From: an uncultured Lachnospiraceae bacterium
GTDB taxonomy: Bacteria > Bacillota > Clostridia > Lachnospirales > Lachnospiraceae
DNA: 64,000 nucleotides
Direction of reading: 5' to 3'
NCBI GenBank assembly: GCA_947626285.1
Contig: CANQRR010000009.1
Location: 1-64,000, forward strand
This document shows, piece by piece, positions 1-10,133 of the stretch. The position numbers and the translations under genes are program-made. Below the pieces are notes generated by a model, which saw only the letters and a program-made list of their open reading frames with translations, did not search any database and had not been told where the DNA came from. The stretch's first letter is position 1, and each line of letters starts with the position of its first letter.

Positions 1-72
1 AAAAAGTGGGGGAATTTATAAAAAAGGTATCTCAGAAGCCGCATAAAATAAGGCTTAGAGATTCCGAGAGTC

Positions 73-78
73 TATAAT
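73..78 (+). promoter_or_regulatory. Candidate -10 box before the DUF3048 gene
   Basis: TATAAT lies about 20 bases before the ATG at 99 and is followed by a strong AGGGAGGA ribosome binding site. No good -35 hexamer is visible at 16-18 bp, so only the -10 element is proposed. Confidence 0.35.
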
Positions 79-98
79 ATTATAAGGGAGGAATCAAA

Positions 99-1193
99 AT
101 GAAACACAGAACAATGAAACGACTGATCGCAGCAGTGAGTGCAGTTGCAATGCTGACAGGGAGCATTGTCTGCGGGATGACCGCGTCTGCCGAGGAGGGC
201 AACGGCATGGTACGCAGTTTTCTGACCGGTAAGCTTGTGCCGGAGAGCGTCGGGCGCCAGAGAGCGATCTCTGTCATGCTGAACAACATTTACGACGCGC
301 TTCCGCAGTCCGGCATCGGAAACGCATCCATTGTCTACGAGGCTCCGGTGGAGGGCGGCATTACCCGTCTGATGGGCATTTTCGAGGATTACCAGGATGT
401 CGAGCGAATCGGTTCGGTGCGAAGCAGCCGTGAGTACTATGTCATCTTTGCACGTGAATTTGATTCCTTTTATCTGCATTATGGACAGGCCTGGTATGCG
501 CTTCCGCTTCTGAGAGACGGCGGGACCTACAACATCAGCGGCCTGAGCGGCGAGAATGACGCGGGACGCGGAGAGGAAGAGTATGTCTACTATCGCGGCG
601 ACGATTTCCCGGCTCCGCACAATGTGTTCACGAACTACAATATGGTGCAGGCAGGCATTGACTTTCTGAACTATCCGCGCGAATACTCCGACTGGTATCT
701 GGAGCAGGGCGGGCACTATCAGTTCGCGGCGGACGACGCGCCGGTCCTTCTGGAGAACGGGCAGGACGCCGGATACGTATCGCCGGGTTACGATTACAAC
801 AACGCTTACTTTGTGTACGATGCGTCTACGGAAAAGTATACGCGCTATCAGTTTGACGCGCCGCAGATCGACGGGACGACCGGCACGCCACTTACATACG
901 ACAACATCCTGTTCCAGTATTGCTCCTGGAGGGATCAGGTGGATTCCGACACCTATCTGGACATCGACGTCGTGACGAGCGGAAGCGGAAAATACATCAC
1001 GAAGGGCAAGGCGATCGACGTCACCTGGAGCAAGGACGGCGGAAGCTGGGACGATCAGTTCGCGGAGGGGAATTTCTCGCCGACGAAGTATTACGACGCG
1101 GATGGGAATCAGATCACGCTGAACCAGGGCAAGACCTGGGTCTGCATCGTGCTTGACACAGAGAGTGATAAGGTTCAGATCAACGCGAACTAA
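99..1193 (+). CDS. Secreted DUF3048 protein (YerB-like)
   Basis: A 364-residue protein with a clear signal peptide: a basic start (MKHRTMKR), a hydrophobic stretch, and a probable cut after SAE near residue 31. No lipobox cysteine fits well, so it is probably secreted or wall-associated. The rest matches the two-part DUF3048 family (B. subtilis YerB). Typical features are the RAISVMLNN segment, the YEAPVEGGITR motif and an SVRSSREYY motif in the first domain, and a beta-rich C-terminal half with TWSK and KTWVCIV. The family's biochemical role is unknown. The start is set by AGGGAGGA at a good distance. It ends 12 bases before the flippase gene and probably shares its transcript. Family assignment is confident; function is not. 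Confidence 0.85.
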   Translation: MKHRTMKRLIAAVSAVAMLTGSIVCGMTASAEEGNGMVRSFLTGKLVPESVGRQRAISVMLNNIYDALPQSGIGNASIVYEAPVEGGITRLMGIFEDYQDVERIGSVRSSREYYVIFAREFDSFYLHYGQAWYALPLLRDGGTYNISGLSGENDAGRGEEEYVYYRGDDFPAPHNVFTNYNMVQAGIDFLNYPREYSDWYLEQGGHYQFAADDAPVLLENGQDAGYVSPGYDYNNAYFVYDASTEKYTRYQFDAPQIDGTTGTPLTYDNILFQYCSWRDQVDSDTYLDIDVVTSGSGKYITKGKAIDVTWSKDGGSWDDQFAEGNFSPTKYYDADGNQITLNQGKTWVCIVLDTESDKVQINAN

Positions 1194-1205
1194 AATCCGG
1201 GGTTT

Positions 1206-2876
1206 ATGAGGTCCGACGTGAAAGAGAAGACAAAAAGTGGAAACAATTTTTTAGTCCAGGGGACGATCCTGGCGGCAGCGTCGATCATTGCGAAGATCAT
1301 AGGGCTGATCTACCGGATTCCCCTCCTCAATACGCTGGGGAACGAGGGGATCAGCTACTACTCGACGTCGAATGAGATCTACGCGATCATTCTGATGATC
1401 TCATGCTTTAACCTGCCGCTTGCGATCTCCAAGCTGGTGTCAGAACGCGTTCACCGCGGCGAATATCGCAACGCGCACAGAGTATTTCTGTGTGCGGTGC
1501 GTTTTGCTCTGCTTTCGGGCGGTTCGCTGGCGCTTCTGACTTATGTGTTCGCCGGGGTGATCACCAAATATCTGATGTCCTACGAGCTCGCGAAGTACAG
1601 TCTCCGCGTCCTCGCGCCGGCTATCTTTATCTCGGCGATCATCGGAACGTTCCGCGGATATTTTCAGGGCTATTCGACGATGGTGCCGACCGCCGTTTCA
1701 CAGGTGATCGAGCAGATCGCGAACGCCATCATCACGCTTGTCTGCGCTGGCATCATGTTCAGCTACGGCGAGACGCTTGCCGCGAGCGAGGGCAACGCCT
1801 CTTTGGGACCGGCCTGGGGCGCGGCGGGCGGCACGTTCGGAACAGTCGCGAGCATCACGATCGCGCTTCTCTTTATGATGTTCGTCTATACGGCGCAGAA
1901 AAAGTCGCTGATGCGCAACATTCGCAGGGACCACAGTGAAAATCCGGAATCGACGGCGCTGATCTACCGACAGCTGATCCTGACGATCCTGCCGGTCATC
2001 CTGAGCACGGTCGTCTATAACATCAGCAATGTGGTGGACCAGGGCATTTTCTTTAAGGTGTTGCAGGGACAGGGGTATACGGACGCTCAGTACGGGACGA
2101 TCTGGGGGATCTATTCCGGACAGTTCCGCGTGCTGATGAATGTCCCGCTCGCGCTCGCATCCTGCATGGCGCCTTCCATTGTACCGAGTCTGACCGCGGC
2201 GATGGCGAACAAGAGCCGCGTGGAGGCGAGACAGAAGATCAAGGTCTCCATTCGCTTTACGATGCTTCTGACCATCCCGTGCGCGGCAGGGATGGCGGCG
2301 CTCGCCAAGCCGATCATCACGATGCTGTTTACCCAGGAGACAGGCGTGCCGCTCTCTACCGGCATCATGCAGGCGGGTGCGCTGATGATCATATTCTACG
2401 CTCTGTCTACTCTGACGACGGGGATCCTGCAGGGACTTGGACGGCTCAAGACTCCGCTCATCAACTGTTCGATCGCGTTGGTTCTGCATTTTGCACTGCT
2501 GTATATGCTTCTGACTACGGCAAATCAGAACATTTACGCGGTCGTCTATGCCAATATTTTTTTCGCGCTGGTGATCTGTATCCTCAATGGGATCGCGATC
2601 GCGCGCTACATGAGTTATCGACAGGAATGGTACAAGACGTTCGTTGTTCCGGCGCTGGCTTCGATCATCATGGCGGCGGCGGTGTATGTGGTCTATTCGG
2701 TATTCAATACCTTTGCCGGAAACACGGTGTCGACCGTGTTCTCCGTGCTGGCCGGAGTCGTGATCTACTGTGTCGGCCTTGTGTCGCTGAGAGGGATTAC
2801 CGTCGATGAGCTCGCCACGTTTCCGAAAGGACATCTGATCATCAAAGCGTTGCGCAGGATCGGACTGGCGAGGTAA
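1206..2876 (+). CDS. MOP-superfamily lipid/polysaccharide flippase (SpoVB/MurJ-like)
   Basis: A 556-residue polytopic membrane protein with about 14 hydrophobic segments. It begins with the NNFLVQGTILAAASIIAKIIG pattern typical of the SpoVB/YtgP branch of the multidrug/oligosaccharidyl-lipid/polysaccharide exporter superfamily. Members move lipid-linked cell wall precursors such as lipid II or related glycolipids across the membrane. Segments such as GIYSGQFRVLMN and GILQGLGRLKTP are family-like. The ATG at 1206 has a weak ribosome binding site; a GTG at 1218, with GAGG just upstream, is an alternative that would lose four residues. Which substrate it carries, and whether it acts in growth or sporulation, cannot be told from sequence. 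Confidence 0.85.
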   Translation: MRSDVKEKTKSGNNFLVQGTILAAASIIAKIIGLIYRIPLLNTLGNEGISYYSTSNEIYAIILMISCFNLPLAISKLVSERVHRGEYRNAHRVFLCAVRFALLSGGSLALLTYVFAGVITKYLMSYELAKYSLRVLAPAIFISAIIGTFRGYFQGYSTMVPTAVSQVIEQIANAIITLVCAGIMFSYGETLAASEGNASLGPAWGAAGGTFGTVASITIALLFMMFVYTAQKKSLMRNIRRDHSENPESTALIYRQLILTILPVILSTVVYNISNVVDQGIFFKVLQGQGYTDAQYGTIWGIYSGQFRVLMNVPLALASCMAPSIVPSLTAAMANKSRVEARQKIKVSIRFTMLLTIPCAAGMAALAKPIITMLFTQETGVPLSTGIMQAGALMIIFYALSTLTTGILQGLGRLKTPLINCSIALVLHFALLYMLLTTANQNIYAVVYANIFFALVICILNGIAIARYMSYRQEWYKTFVVPALASIIMAAAVYVVYSVFNTFAGNTVSTVFSVLAGVVIYCVGLVSLRGITVDELATFPKGHLIIKALRRIGLAR

Positions 2877-2901
2877 GGAACTGAACAGATGAGGAGTTGT
2901 C

Positions 2902-3744
2902 ATGGGCAACAGAGAAGGGCTTAACGCAAAAAAACGCATTATCGTAAAGATCGGAAGCTCCTGTATCACGCACGGTGAGACAGGGGCTCTGAATTTGACA
3001 AAGCTTGAGATCCTGGTGCGGGAGCTTTGTGATCTGAAAAATATGGGCAAGGATGTGATCCTGGTATCGTCCGGCGCGATCGCGGTCGGCCGGCAGACGA
3101 TCGGGTTTCACCACAGGCCGAAGAATGTGGCCGAGAAGCAGGCCTGCGCCGCGATCGGACAGGCGCAGCTGATGATGATCTACCAGAAGCTGTTCAGCGA
3201 GTATGGACATCAGGCGGCACAGGTGTTGATGACGAAAAAGACCATGGTGGACAACCTGAGCCGGAAGAACGCTTCGAATACGTTCGAGGAGCTGCTTTTG
3301 CTGGGCGCGATCCCGGTCGTGAATGAGAACGACACCGTGGCGACTTACGAGATCCAGTTCGGCGACAACGACATGCTCTCCGCGATCGTCACCGCGCTGG
3401 TGGGCGGGGACATGCTGATCCTGCTCTCGGATATCGAGGGACTTTACACGGACGATCCGCGGGAGAATCCCGACGCGCAGTTTATCGACACAGTGGATGA
3501 ACTGAGCGACGAGCTGATGAACATGGGCAAAGGGAGCGGAAGCGACGTCGGGACCGGGGGCATGGCGACGAAGCTTTCCGCCGCAAAGGTAGCGACGGCC
3601 GCGGGCGCGGATATGGTGATCGCGAGCGGGGAAGACTTCCATGTGTTGCACAAGATCGTGCGCGGGGACAAGATCGGTACGCTGTTTCAGGCGCGTCCGC
3701 AGGAGGAGTTTCACCTGATCGATTTCCTTGCGGACGAGATGTGA
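2902..3744 (+). CDS. proB: Glutamate 5-kinase
   Basis: First enzyme of proline synthesis: phosphorylates L-glutamate with ATP to gamma-glutamyl phosphate in the cytosol. The 280-residue protein is an amino acid kinase domain only and lacks the C-terminal PUA domain of the E. coli enzyme; short forms are common in Firmicutes. Visible motifs are VKIGSSCIT near residue 14 (phosphate binding), VSSGAIAVG, PVVNENDTVA, and GTGGMATKLSAA (nucleotide/phosphate loop). GAGGAG sits at a good distance before the ATG. The product is used by the ProA part of the fusion protein two genes downstream; all three genes are co-directional and nearly contiguous. Confidence 0.97.
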   Translation: MGNREGLNAKKRIIVKIGSSCITHGETGALNLTKLEILVRELCDLKNMGKDVILVSSGAIAVGRQTIGFHHRPKNVAEKQACAAIGQAQLMMIYQKLFSEYGHQAAQVLMTKKTMVDNLSRKNASNTFEELLLLGAIPVVNENDTVATYEIQFGDNDMLSAIVTALVGGDMLILLSDIEGLYTDDPRENPDAQFIDTVDELSDELMNMGKGSGSDVGTGGMATKLSAAKVATAAGADMVIASGEDFHVLHKIVRGDKIGTLFQARPQEEFHLIDFLADEM

Positions 3745-3759
3745 ACAAGAGGTGTATAT

Positions 3760-3978
3760 ATGGATGACAGGAAATTGCAGCGCATCAACGAGTTGGCGCG
3801 GAAATCGAAGGCGGAGGGGCTGACGGAGGCGGAGCGGCAGGAACAGGCGGAGCTTCGCAGGGAATACATCGAGGCGGTGCGCAGGAACCTGCGCGGACAG
3901 CTCGACAACATCGACGTCATCAACAAGGATGGAAAGATAGAAAATCTGGGTGAAAAATATGGAAAAAAAGGAAATTAG
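3760..3978 (+). CDS. DUF896 (UPF0291) small protein
   Basis: A 72-residue, charged, helical protein. The pattern [18 protein letters not shown] followed by [14 protein letters not shown] and [11 protein letters not shown] is characteristic of DUF896, the family of B. subtilis YnzC and YneB-operon YneG relatives, which form a helical hairpin. Function is unknown. AGAGGTG precedes the ATG. It sits between proB and the cyclo-ligase/proA fusion and its end overlaps the start of that gene by about 20 bases, suggesting translational coupling. Confidence 0.92.
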   Translation: MDDRKLQRINELARKSKAEGLTEAERQEQAELRREYIEAVRRNLRGQLDNIDVINKDGKIENLGEKYGKKGN

Positions 3979-5758
3979 AGCGCATGTCATCGAGCGCAGA
4001 AAGCAGCTTGGCGCGCAGGAGATCGCGGAAAAGAGCAGTCGCATCTGTGCGCGGATCATGGACACGGATGCGTTTGAGAAGGCAAAAGCCGTCTATGTAT
4101 ACATGGACTGCAAAGGCGAGGTTTCGACAAAGCCGCTTGTAGAGGCGGCGTGGAAAATGGGAAAGAAGGTCGCCGCTCCCCGGGTGCAGGAAGACGAGAT
4201 GACCTATTATTATATGGATTCGTATCAGGATGTCGCTCCGGGATATTTCGGGATTCCGGAGCCGGTTTCGTCTTGTGAGGAAGCGCGTGACGAGGATGCG
4301 CTGCTGATCGTGCCGGGCGTGGGTTTTGACGCGAAACGTCATCGCTGCGGCTATGGGAAGGGCTTTTATGATCGATATCTGTCGGCGCACACCGGGCATG
4401 TGACGATCGCTGTCGCGTTTGAGTTTCAGATCATGGACGAGGTGCCCGCGCAGGAGTACGATGTCCTGCCGCAGTATCTGTTCACGGAACAGCGGATGTT
4501 CGCGGATCCGGATGTACTGCTTGCTACGATCGGTCAAAGTGCGCGTGTGATGGAGCCGGTACTCCGGAAGCTGTCCACGGCGCAGAAGAATGAGGCGCTT
4601 CTGAGGGCTGCGGACGAGCTGATCGCGCATCAGGAAGATCTTTTGAAGGCGAATGAGGAGGATATCGCGCGGGCGCGGGCGAACCATATGCCGGAGGGGC
4701 TTGTGGACCGGCTGATGCTGAATGAGAGCCGGATCGAAGGTATGGCGGAAGGGCTGCGGCAGATTGCACGGCTCGACGATCCGATCGGGTCGGTCTCTGA
4801 GATGAAACAGCGCCCGAACGGGCTGCTGATCGGGCGGAGACGTGTGCCGCTCGGCGTGATCGGCATCATCTACGAGTCGCGCCCGAATGTGACGGCGGAC
4901 GCGTTCGGCCTGTGCTTTAAAACCGGAAACGCCGTGATCTTAAAGGGCGGGAGCGACGCGATACAGTCAAACACGGCGATTGTGCAGGTGCTCGGACATG
5001 CGCTTGAGGCGTGCGGTATTTCACGCCGTGCGTTGCAGCTGATCCCGGTGACGGACCGGGAGACGACGGCCCGCTTTATGTGTCTGAAGGAATATGTGGA
5101 TGTGCTGATCCCGCGCGGCGGCGCGGGGCTGATCCGCACCGTGGTAGAGAAGAGCACGATCCCGGTGATCGAGACCGGAACCGGGAACTGCCACATCTAT
5201 GTGGATGAGACGGCGGACCTCGACATGGCGATCGAGATCATCAACAACGCGAAGACGCAGCGCATCGGCGTCTGCAACGCCTGTGAGTCGATCGTGGTAC
5301 ACGAGAAGGTGGAAAAGGAATTACTGTCGGCGCTGAAGAAACGTCTGGACGAACATCATGTGGAGCTGCGCGGGGACGAACAGGCATTGTCCTGCTTTGA
5401 GGGCGGCGTGCCAGCGACGGAGGAGGACTGGGGAAAAGAATACCTGGACTATATTCTCTCCATCAAGACGGTCTCCTCGATCGATGAGGCGATCGCACAC
5501 ATCAACCGTTACAACACCGGCCATTCCGAGGCGATTATCACGCGCGACTACGCGAACGCGATGCGCTTCCTCGACGAGATCGACGCGGCGGCCGTGTACG
5601 TCAACGCTTCGACGCGCTTTACCGACGGCTTCGAGTTCGGCTTCGGCGCGGAGATCGGCATCAGCACGCAGAAGCTGCACGCGAGAGGACCGATGGGGCT
5701 CGAGGCGCTCACGACGACGAAATACATCATCTTCGGAAACGGGCAGGTGCGGCCGTAG
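3959..5758 (+). CDS. proA: 5-formyl-THF cyclo-ligase / glutamate-5-semialdehyde dehydrogenase fusion
   Basis: One uninterrupted 599-residue frame carrying two enzymes. Residues 1 to about 185 are 5-formyltetrahydrofolate cyclo-ligase (ATP-dependent conversion of folinate to methenyl-THF), with [20 protein letters not shown] and the usual family end ([10 protein letters not shown]). Residues from about 190 are a complete ProA, which reduces gamma-glutamyl phosphate to glutamate semialdehyde with [30 protein letters not shown] and the catalytic cysteine in GVCNACES (about residue 439) are present. The linker is only about 10 residues, near position 4520. The chosen ATG has GGGTG upstream; a GTG at 3950 is possible. 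proB is two genes upstream, so the ProA half completes the pathway. Both halves look catalytically intact. An assembly error hiding a stop cannot be excluded. Confidence 0.93.
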   Translation: MEKKEIRAHVIERRKQLGAQEIAEKSSRICARIMDTDAFEKAKAVYVYMDCKGEVSTKPLVEAAWKMGKKVAAPRVQEDEMTYYYMDSYQDVAPGYFGIPEPVSSCEEARDEDALLIVPGVGFDAKRHRCGYGKGFYDRYLSAHTGHVTIAVAFEFQIMDEVPAQEYDVLPQYLFTEQRMFADPDVLLATIGQSARVMEPVLRKLSTAQKNEALLRAADELIAHQEDLLKANEEDIARARANHMPEGLVDRLMLNESRIEGMAEGLRQIARLDDPIGSVSEMKQRPNGLLIGRRRVPLGVIGIIYESRPNVTADAFGLCFKTGNAVILKGGSDAIQSNTAIVQVLGHALEACGISRRALQLIPVTDRETTARFMCLKEYVDVLIPRGGAGLIRTVVEKSTIPVIETGTGNCHIYVDETADLDMAIEIINNAKTQRIGVCNACESIVVHEKVEKELLSALKKRLDEHHVELRGDEQALSCFEGGVPATEEDWGKEYLDYILSIKTVSSIDEAIAHINRYNTGHSEAIITRDYANAMRFLDEIDAAAVYVNASTRFTDGFEFGFGAEIGISTQKLHARGPMGLEALTTTKYIIFGNGQVRP

Positions 5759-5823
5759 AGAGAAGTCCTACCATCTCTCATTTGGAGATCAATTGGGAAC
5801 AGAACAGGGAAGGGTATGACGAT

Positions 5824-7275
5824 ATGGTTCAGGATATCGATTTCAGCAGAGTAAATTTGAGTGAGCAGCCGCCGACGGGCGATTCCGAGCGCCAGTATTA
5901 TTTCATTGCGAAGTGCCGGCGGTGGACGGAGCATTTTGAGCAGGAGAACGGCCGTCGTCCGAAGGCCTGCGTTTTTAATATGGGCTGTCAGATGAACGCG
6001 AGAGATTCGGAGAAGCTGCGCGGAGTCCTGGAGATGGCCGGCTATGAGCTCACGGAGGATGAGGCCGCGGATTTTGTGATCTACAACACCTGTACGGTGC
6101 GCGAGAACGCAAACCAGAAGGTGTACGGGCATCTGGGGCTGGTCTCAAATTACAAAAAGAAGAATCCGGACATGAAGGTCGCGCTGTGCGGCTGTATGAT
6201 GCAGGAACCGGAGGAGGTCGCGCGGATCCAGAAGAAGTATCGTTTCGTGAATCTTGTCTTTGGCACACACAATATTTTCAAGTTCGCGGAGCTTTTGTGG
6301 ACGGCGCTGGACTCTGACCGCATGATCGTCGACGTTTGGAAGGACACGGACAAGATCGTCGAAGATCTGCCGGCGGAGCGGACGTATTCTTTTAAGTCCG
6401 GCGTCAATATCATGTTCGGCTGCAACAATTTCTGCAGTTACTGTATCGTGCCCTATGTGCGCGGGCGGGAGAGAAGCCGCAGACCGGAAGACATCCTCAG
6501 TGAGATCAGGCGTCTGGTGGCGGACGGCGTGAAGGAGATCATGCTGCTCGGGCAGAACGTCAACTCCTACGGGAAGAATCTGGAAGAACCGGTGACCTTC
6601 GCGCAGCTTCTTCAGCGCGTGGAGCAGATCGAAGGATTGGAGCGCATCCGCTTTATGACCTCACATCCGAAGGATCTTTCGGACGAGCTGATCGCGGTCA
6701 TGAGGGACTCGAAGAAGATCTGCCGCCACCTGCATCTGCCGCTACAGTCCGGGAGTACGGAGATTTTGAAGAAGATGAACCGCAGGTATACGAAGGAGCA
6801 GTATCTTGCGCTTGTGGACCGGCTGCGCACGGAGATGCCGGATCTGTCGATCACGACGGACATCATCGTCGGTTTCCCGGGCGAGACGGAGGAGGATTTT
6901 CAGGAGACGCTGAACGTCGTGCGAAAAGCGCGTTACGACAGCGCGTTTACCTTTATCTATTCGAAGCGGACGGGGACTCCGGCCGCAGCCATGGAGAACC
7001 AGGTGCCGCAAGATGTCGTGAAGGATCGCTTCAACCGCCTGCTTGCTCTTGTGCAGGAGATCTCGCAGGAAATGTCGAAGCGCGTGGAGGGGCAGACGCT
7101 TCCGGTGCTCGTCGAATCGCTTAACGAGCAGGACGACAGTCTTGTCACGGGACGCCTGAGCAACAATCTGCTCGTGCATTTCCCGGGAGGCAGCGAGTTG
7201 ATCGGGACGATCGTGGACGTGTATCTGAAGGAATGTAAGGGATTCTACTATATCGGAGAGAGGCGGGAAGCCTGA
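5824..7275 (+). CDS. miaB: tRNA-2-methylthio-N6-dimethylallyladenosine synthase
   Basis: Radical SAM methylthiotransferase that adds the 2-methylthio group to i6A37 in tRNAs reading UNN codons. Domain order is standard: N-terminal UPF0004 domain with three cysteines (FNMGCQMN, NTCTVRENA, LCGCMMQ) binding one 4Fe-4S cluster, then the radical SAM core with CNNFCSYCIVPYVRGRE for the second cluster, then a C-terminal TRAM domain. The ATG at 5824 is preferred because AGGGAAGGG ends 9 bases upstream; a longer frame from TTG 5782 has no such site. The 483-residue form carries about 45 extra N-terminal residues compared with E. coli MiaB, as often in Clostridia. It precedes mutS, and miaA, which makes its substrate, lies at 17 kb. 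Confidence 0.97.
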   Translation: MVQDIDFSRVNLSEQPPTGDSERQYYFIAKCRRWTEHFEQENGRRPKACVFNMGCQMNARDSEKLRGVLEMAGYELTEDEAADFVIYNTCTVRENANQKVYGHLGLVSNYKKKNPDMKVALCGCMMQEPEEVARIQKKYRFVNLVFGTHNIFKFAELLWTALDSDRMIVDVWKDTDKIVEDLPAERTYSFKSGVNIMFGCNNFCSYCIVPYVRGRERSRRPEDILSEIRRLVADGVKEIMLLGQNVNSYGKNLEEPVTFAQLLQRVEQIEGLERIRFMTSHPKDLSDELIAVMRDSKKICRHLHLPLQSGSTEILKKMNRRYTKEQYLALVDRLRTEMPDLSITTDIIVGFPGETEEDFQETLNVVRKARYDSAFTFIYSKRTGTPAAAMENQVPQDVVKDRFNRLLALVQEISQEMSKRVEGQTLPVLVESLNEQDDSLVTGRLSNNLLVHFPGGSELIGTIVDVYLKECKGFYYIGERREA

Positions 7276-7335
7276 TGTCGGATATATCTGCGAAGAAATG
7301 ATCTGCAGTTAATTTTGAACAGGAGAACGATTGGA

Positions 7336-9987
7336 ATGGCACTGACACCAATGATGCAGCAATACATGGAGACAAAGGAGCAGTACAAGGACTGCATCCT
7401 TTTTTATCGTCTCGGCGATTTCTATGAGTTGTTTTTTGACGACGCTCTGGTCGGATCGAAGGAGCTTGAAATCACGCTGACGGGCAAGGACTGCGGGCAG
7501 GAGGAGCGCGCGCCGATGTGCGGCGTCCCGTACCATGCGGTCGAAAGCTATCTGAATAAGCTGGTTGCAAAGGGCTATAAGGTTGCGATCTGCGAGCAGG
7601 TCGAAGATCCGAAAGAGGCCAGGGGTATCGTGAAGCGCGAGGTCATCCGCATCGTCACGCCGGGCACGAACCTGAACGCGCAGGCGCTCGATGAGACGCG
7701 CAACAATTACCTCATGTGTATTGTCTACATGGCGGACCGCTACGGCGTCTCTGTCGCGGATATCTCGACAGGCGAATATTTGGTGACGGAGATCGAGGAC
7801 GAGCGCAAGCTGCTCGACGAGATCACGAAATTCGGTCCTTCCGAGATCATCTGCAACCATTCCTTCTATGTCAGCGGCGTGGACATCGACGATATGAAGG
7901 ATCGGCTTGGGATCACTGTGTTCGCGCTGGAATCCTGGTATTTTGACGATGCCCTCTGCGCGCGTGTGCTCATGGAGCATTTCAAGGTATCCGCGCTGGA
8001 AGGGCTCGGGCTTTCCGACTACAGCTGCGGGATGATCGCGTCGGGTGCTCTGCTGAAATATCTGATGGAGACGCAGAAGACTTCGATCGCGAACCTGACG
8101 CGGCTGCTCCCGTATTCGATCGGGAAATATATGATCCTCGACAGCTCGACGAGGCGCAACCTGGAGCTGTGCGAGACACTGAGGGAGAAGAACAAGAAGG
8201 GCTCTCTGCTGTGGGTGCTCGACAAGACGAAGACGGCGATGGGCGCGCGGCTTCTGCGCAAATATGTGGAACAGCCTCTGATCGAGACGAAGGAGATCAA
8301 TGAACGCCTCGGCGCGGTGGAAGAGCTGAAGGACAACGCGATCACACGCGAGGAGCTGCGGGAATACCTGAACCCGGTCTACGATCTGGAGCGTCTGATC
8401 AGCCGCATCAGCTATCAGACGGCGAATCCGCGGGATATGATCGCTTTTAAGACGTCTCTTTCGATGCTTCCGCATATCAAATACATCATGAAAAGCCTGC
8501 AGTCTCCGCTGCTTGTGCGGCTGGAGAACCAGATGGACGCGCTGGAGGATCTGCACGCGTTGATCGAGTCTTCCATTGTAGAGGAGCCGCCGATCAGTAT
8601 CCGCGACGGAGGCATCATCAAGGAGGGATACAACGAGGAGGTCGACCGCCTGCGCAACGCCAAGAGCGACGGCAAGAACTGGCTGGCGGAGCTCGAGGCG
8701 AAAGAGCGGGAGAAGACCGGCATCCGCACGATGAAGGTCAAATACAACAAGGTGTTCGGCTACTATCTGGAAGTGACGAATTCCTATAAGGATCAGGTGC
8801 CGGATTACTATACGCGGAAGCAGACGCTCGCGAATGCGGAGCGCTACATCACGCCGGAGCTCAAGGAGCTTGAGGACATGATCCTCGGGGCGGAGGACAA
8901 GCTGTACTCACTCGAATACGGATTGTACATAGAGATCCGCAACCGCGTGGCGGAGGAGATTGAGCGCATCCAAGAGACAGCGAAAGCTGTGGCCGGAATC
9001 GACGTGTTTGCGTCCCTTGCGCTGGTCGCGGAGCGGAACAATTATGTGAAGCCGACACTCAACGAAAAGGGCGTTATCGATATCAAGAACGGTCGCCATC
9101 CGGTCGTCGAACAGATGATCCCGAACGATATGTTCATTGCGAACGACACCTATCTGGACAATGGAAAAAGCCGGATCTCGATCATCACCGGGCCGAACAT
9201 GGCAGGGAAATCCACCTACATGCGCCAGACCGCTCTGATCGTGCTGATGGCGCAGATCGGGAGCTTTGTCCCGGCGGCCTCCGCGAAGATCGGACTTGTG
9301 GACCGCATCTTTACCAGGGTCGGAGCTTCCGACGACCTGGCGAGCGGACAGAGCACGTTCATGGTCGAGATGACGGAGGTGGCGAATATCCTGCGCAACG
9401 CGACGAAGAACAGCCTGCTGATCCTGGACGAGATCGGAAGGGGAACGAGCACCTTCGACGGTCTGAGTATTGCATGGGCAGTCGTGGAGCACATCAGCGA
9501 CACGAAGCTGCTCGGGGCAAAGACGCTGTTCGCCACGCACTACCATGAGCTGACGGAGCTTGAGGGGAAGCTGACCGGGGTCAACAATTACTGCATCGCG
9601 GTCAAGGAGCAGGGCGACGATATCGTGTTCCTGCGCAAAATCGTGAAAGGCGGAGCGGACAAGAGTTACGGGATCCAGGTAGCGAAGCTCGCCGGAGTGC
9701 CGGACAGCGTGATCGCTCGCGCGAACGAGCTGGCGGAGGAGCTGACGAACGCCGACATCACGGTGCATGTGCAGACGCCGGATTCGGGGAATTCCGGGCA
9801 GAAAAAAACGAAACCGAAGAAGTACGACCAGGTCGATCTCGACCAGATGTCGTTATTTGAGACGACCAGCGACACGGATGTGCTGAAAGAGCTGCAGGAG
9901 CTCGACGTGTCGCATCTGACGCCGATCGACGCGCTGAACACGATCTATCGTCTGCAGAATAAACTGAAAAACCGCTGGGAAGGCTGA
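7336..9987 (+). CDS. mutS: DNA mismatch repair protein MutS
   Basis: Recognises mismatches and small loops and recruits MutL. The 883-residue protein has the normal MutS1 order: mismatch-binding domain with the FYRLGDFYE motif (Phe-X-Glu type contact near residue 36), connector, lever and clamp domains, then an ABC-type ATPase with GPNMAGKST (Walker A), ASGQSTFMVEM and DEIGRGTSTFDG (Walker B region). ATG 7336 is chosen because AGGAGA lies 9 bases upstream; a TTG at 7315 is less likely. mutL is 1 kb downstream, separated by a remnant and the opposite-strand PHP gene and provided with its own promoter. Confidence 0.98.
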   Translation: MALTPMMQQYMETKEQYKDCILFYRLGDFYELFFDDALVGSKELEITLTGKDCGQEERAPMCGVPYHAVESYLNKLVAKGYKVAICEQVEDPKEARGIVKREVIRIVTPGTNLNAQALDETRNNYLMCIVYMADRYGVSVADISTGEYLVTEIEDERKLLDEITKFGPSEIICNHSFYVSGVDIDDMKDRLGITVFALESWYFDDALCARVLMEHFKVSALEGLGLSDYSCGMIASGALLKYLMETQKTSIANLTRLLPYSIGKYMILDSSTRRNLELCETLREKNKKGSLLWVLDKTKTAMGARLLRKYVEQPLIETKEINERLGAVEELKDNAITREELREYLNPVYDLERLISRISYQTANPRDMIAFKTSLSMLPHIKYIMKSLQSPLLVRLENQMDALEDLHALIESSIVEEPPISIRDGGIIKEGYNEEVDRLRNAKSDGKNWLAELEAKEREKTGIRTMKVKYNKVFGYYLEVTNSYKDQVPDYYTRKQTLANAERYITPELKELEDMILGAEDKLYSLEYGLYIEIRNRVAEEIERIQETAKAVAGIDVFASLALVAERNNYVKPTLNEKGVIDIKNGRHPVVEQMIPNDMFIANDTYLDNGKSRISIITGPNMAGKSTYMRQTALIVLMAQIGSFVPAASAKIGLVDRIFTRVGASDDLASGQSTFMVEMTEVANILRNATKNSLLILDEIGRGTSTFDGLSIAWAVVEHISDTKLLGAKTLFATHYHELTELEGKLTGVNNYCIAVKEQGDDIVFLRKIVKGGADKSYGIQVAKLAGVPDSVIARANELAEELTNADITVHVQTPDSGNSGQKKTKPKKYDQVDLDQMSLFETTSDTDVLKELQELDVSHLTPIDALNTIYRLQNKLKNRWEG

Positions 9988-10133
9988 ACTATCCGGGAGA
10001 CTATTATATCGCGGCGTCGGTTCCGGAACACAATCGCGCCAAGTTTGACGAGATCGCAAAGAAATATGAGATCGACAGCGAGCGGATTCATTTCATCGTC
10101 AATTCGATAGGCGGGAAATTTGTGTGGAGATGA
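9988..10133 (+). pseudogene. Remnant of an unidentified gene (3' end)
   Basis: Directly after mutS an open frame without a start codon runs to TGA at 10131-10133. It translates to about 47 residues with protein-like composition (NYPGDYYIAASVPEHNRAKF, then FDEIAKKYEIDSERI, ending GGKFVWR). It overlaps the 3' end of the opposite-strand PHP gene by 35 bases. I do not recognise the family. It most likely represents the surviving C-terminus of a gene removed by deletion. Chance open frame is the alternative. Confidence 0.35.

Noticed and set aside
1698..4065. Long minus-strand open frames opposite the flippase and proB genes
   Set aside because: Arginine- and histidine-rich translations mirror the codon structure of the real plus-strand genes; no ribosome sites and no family motifs.
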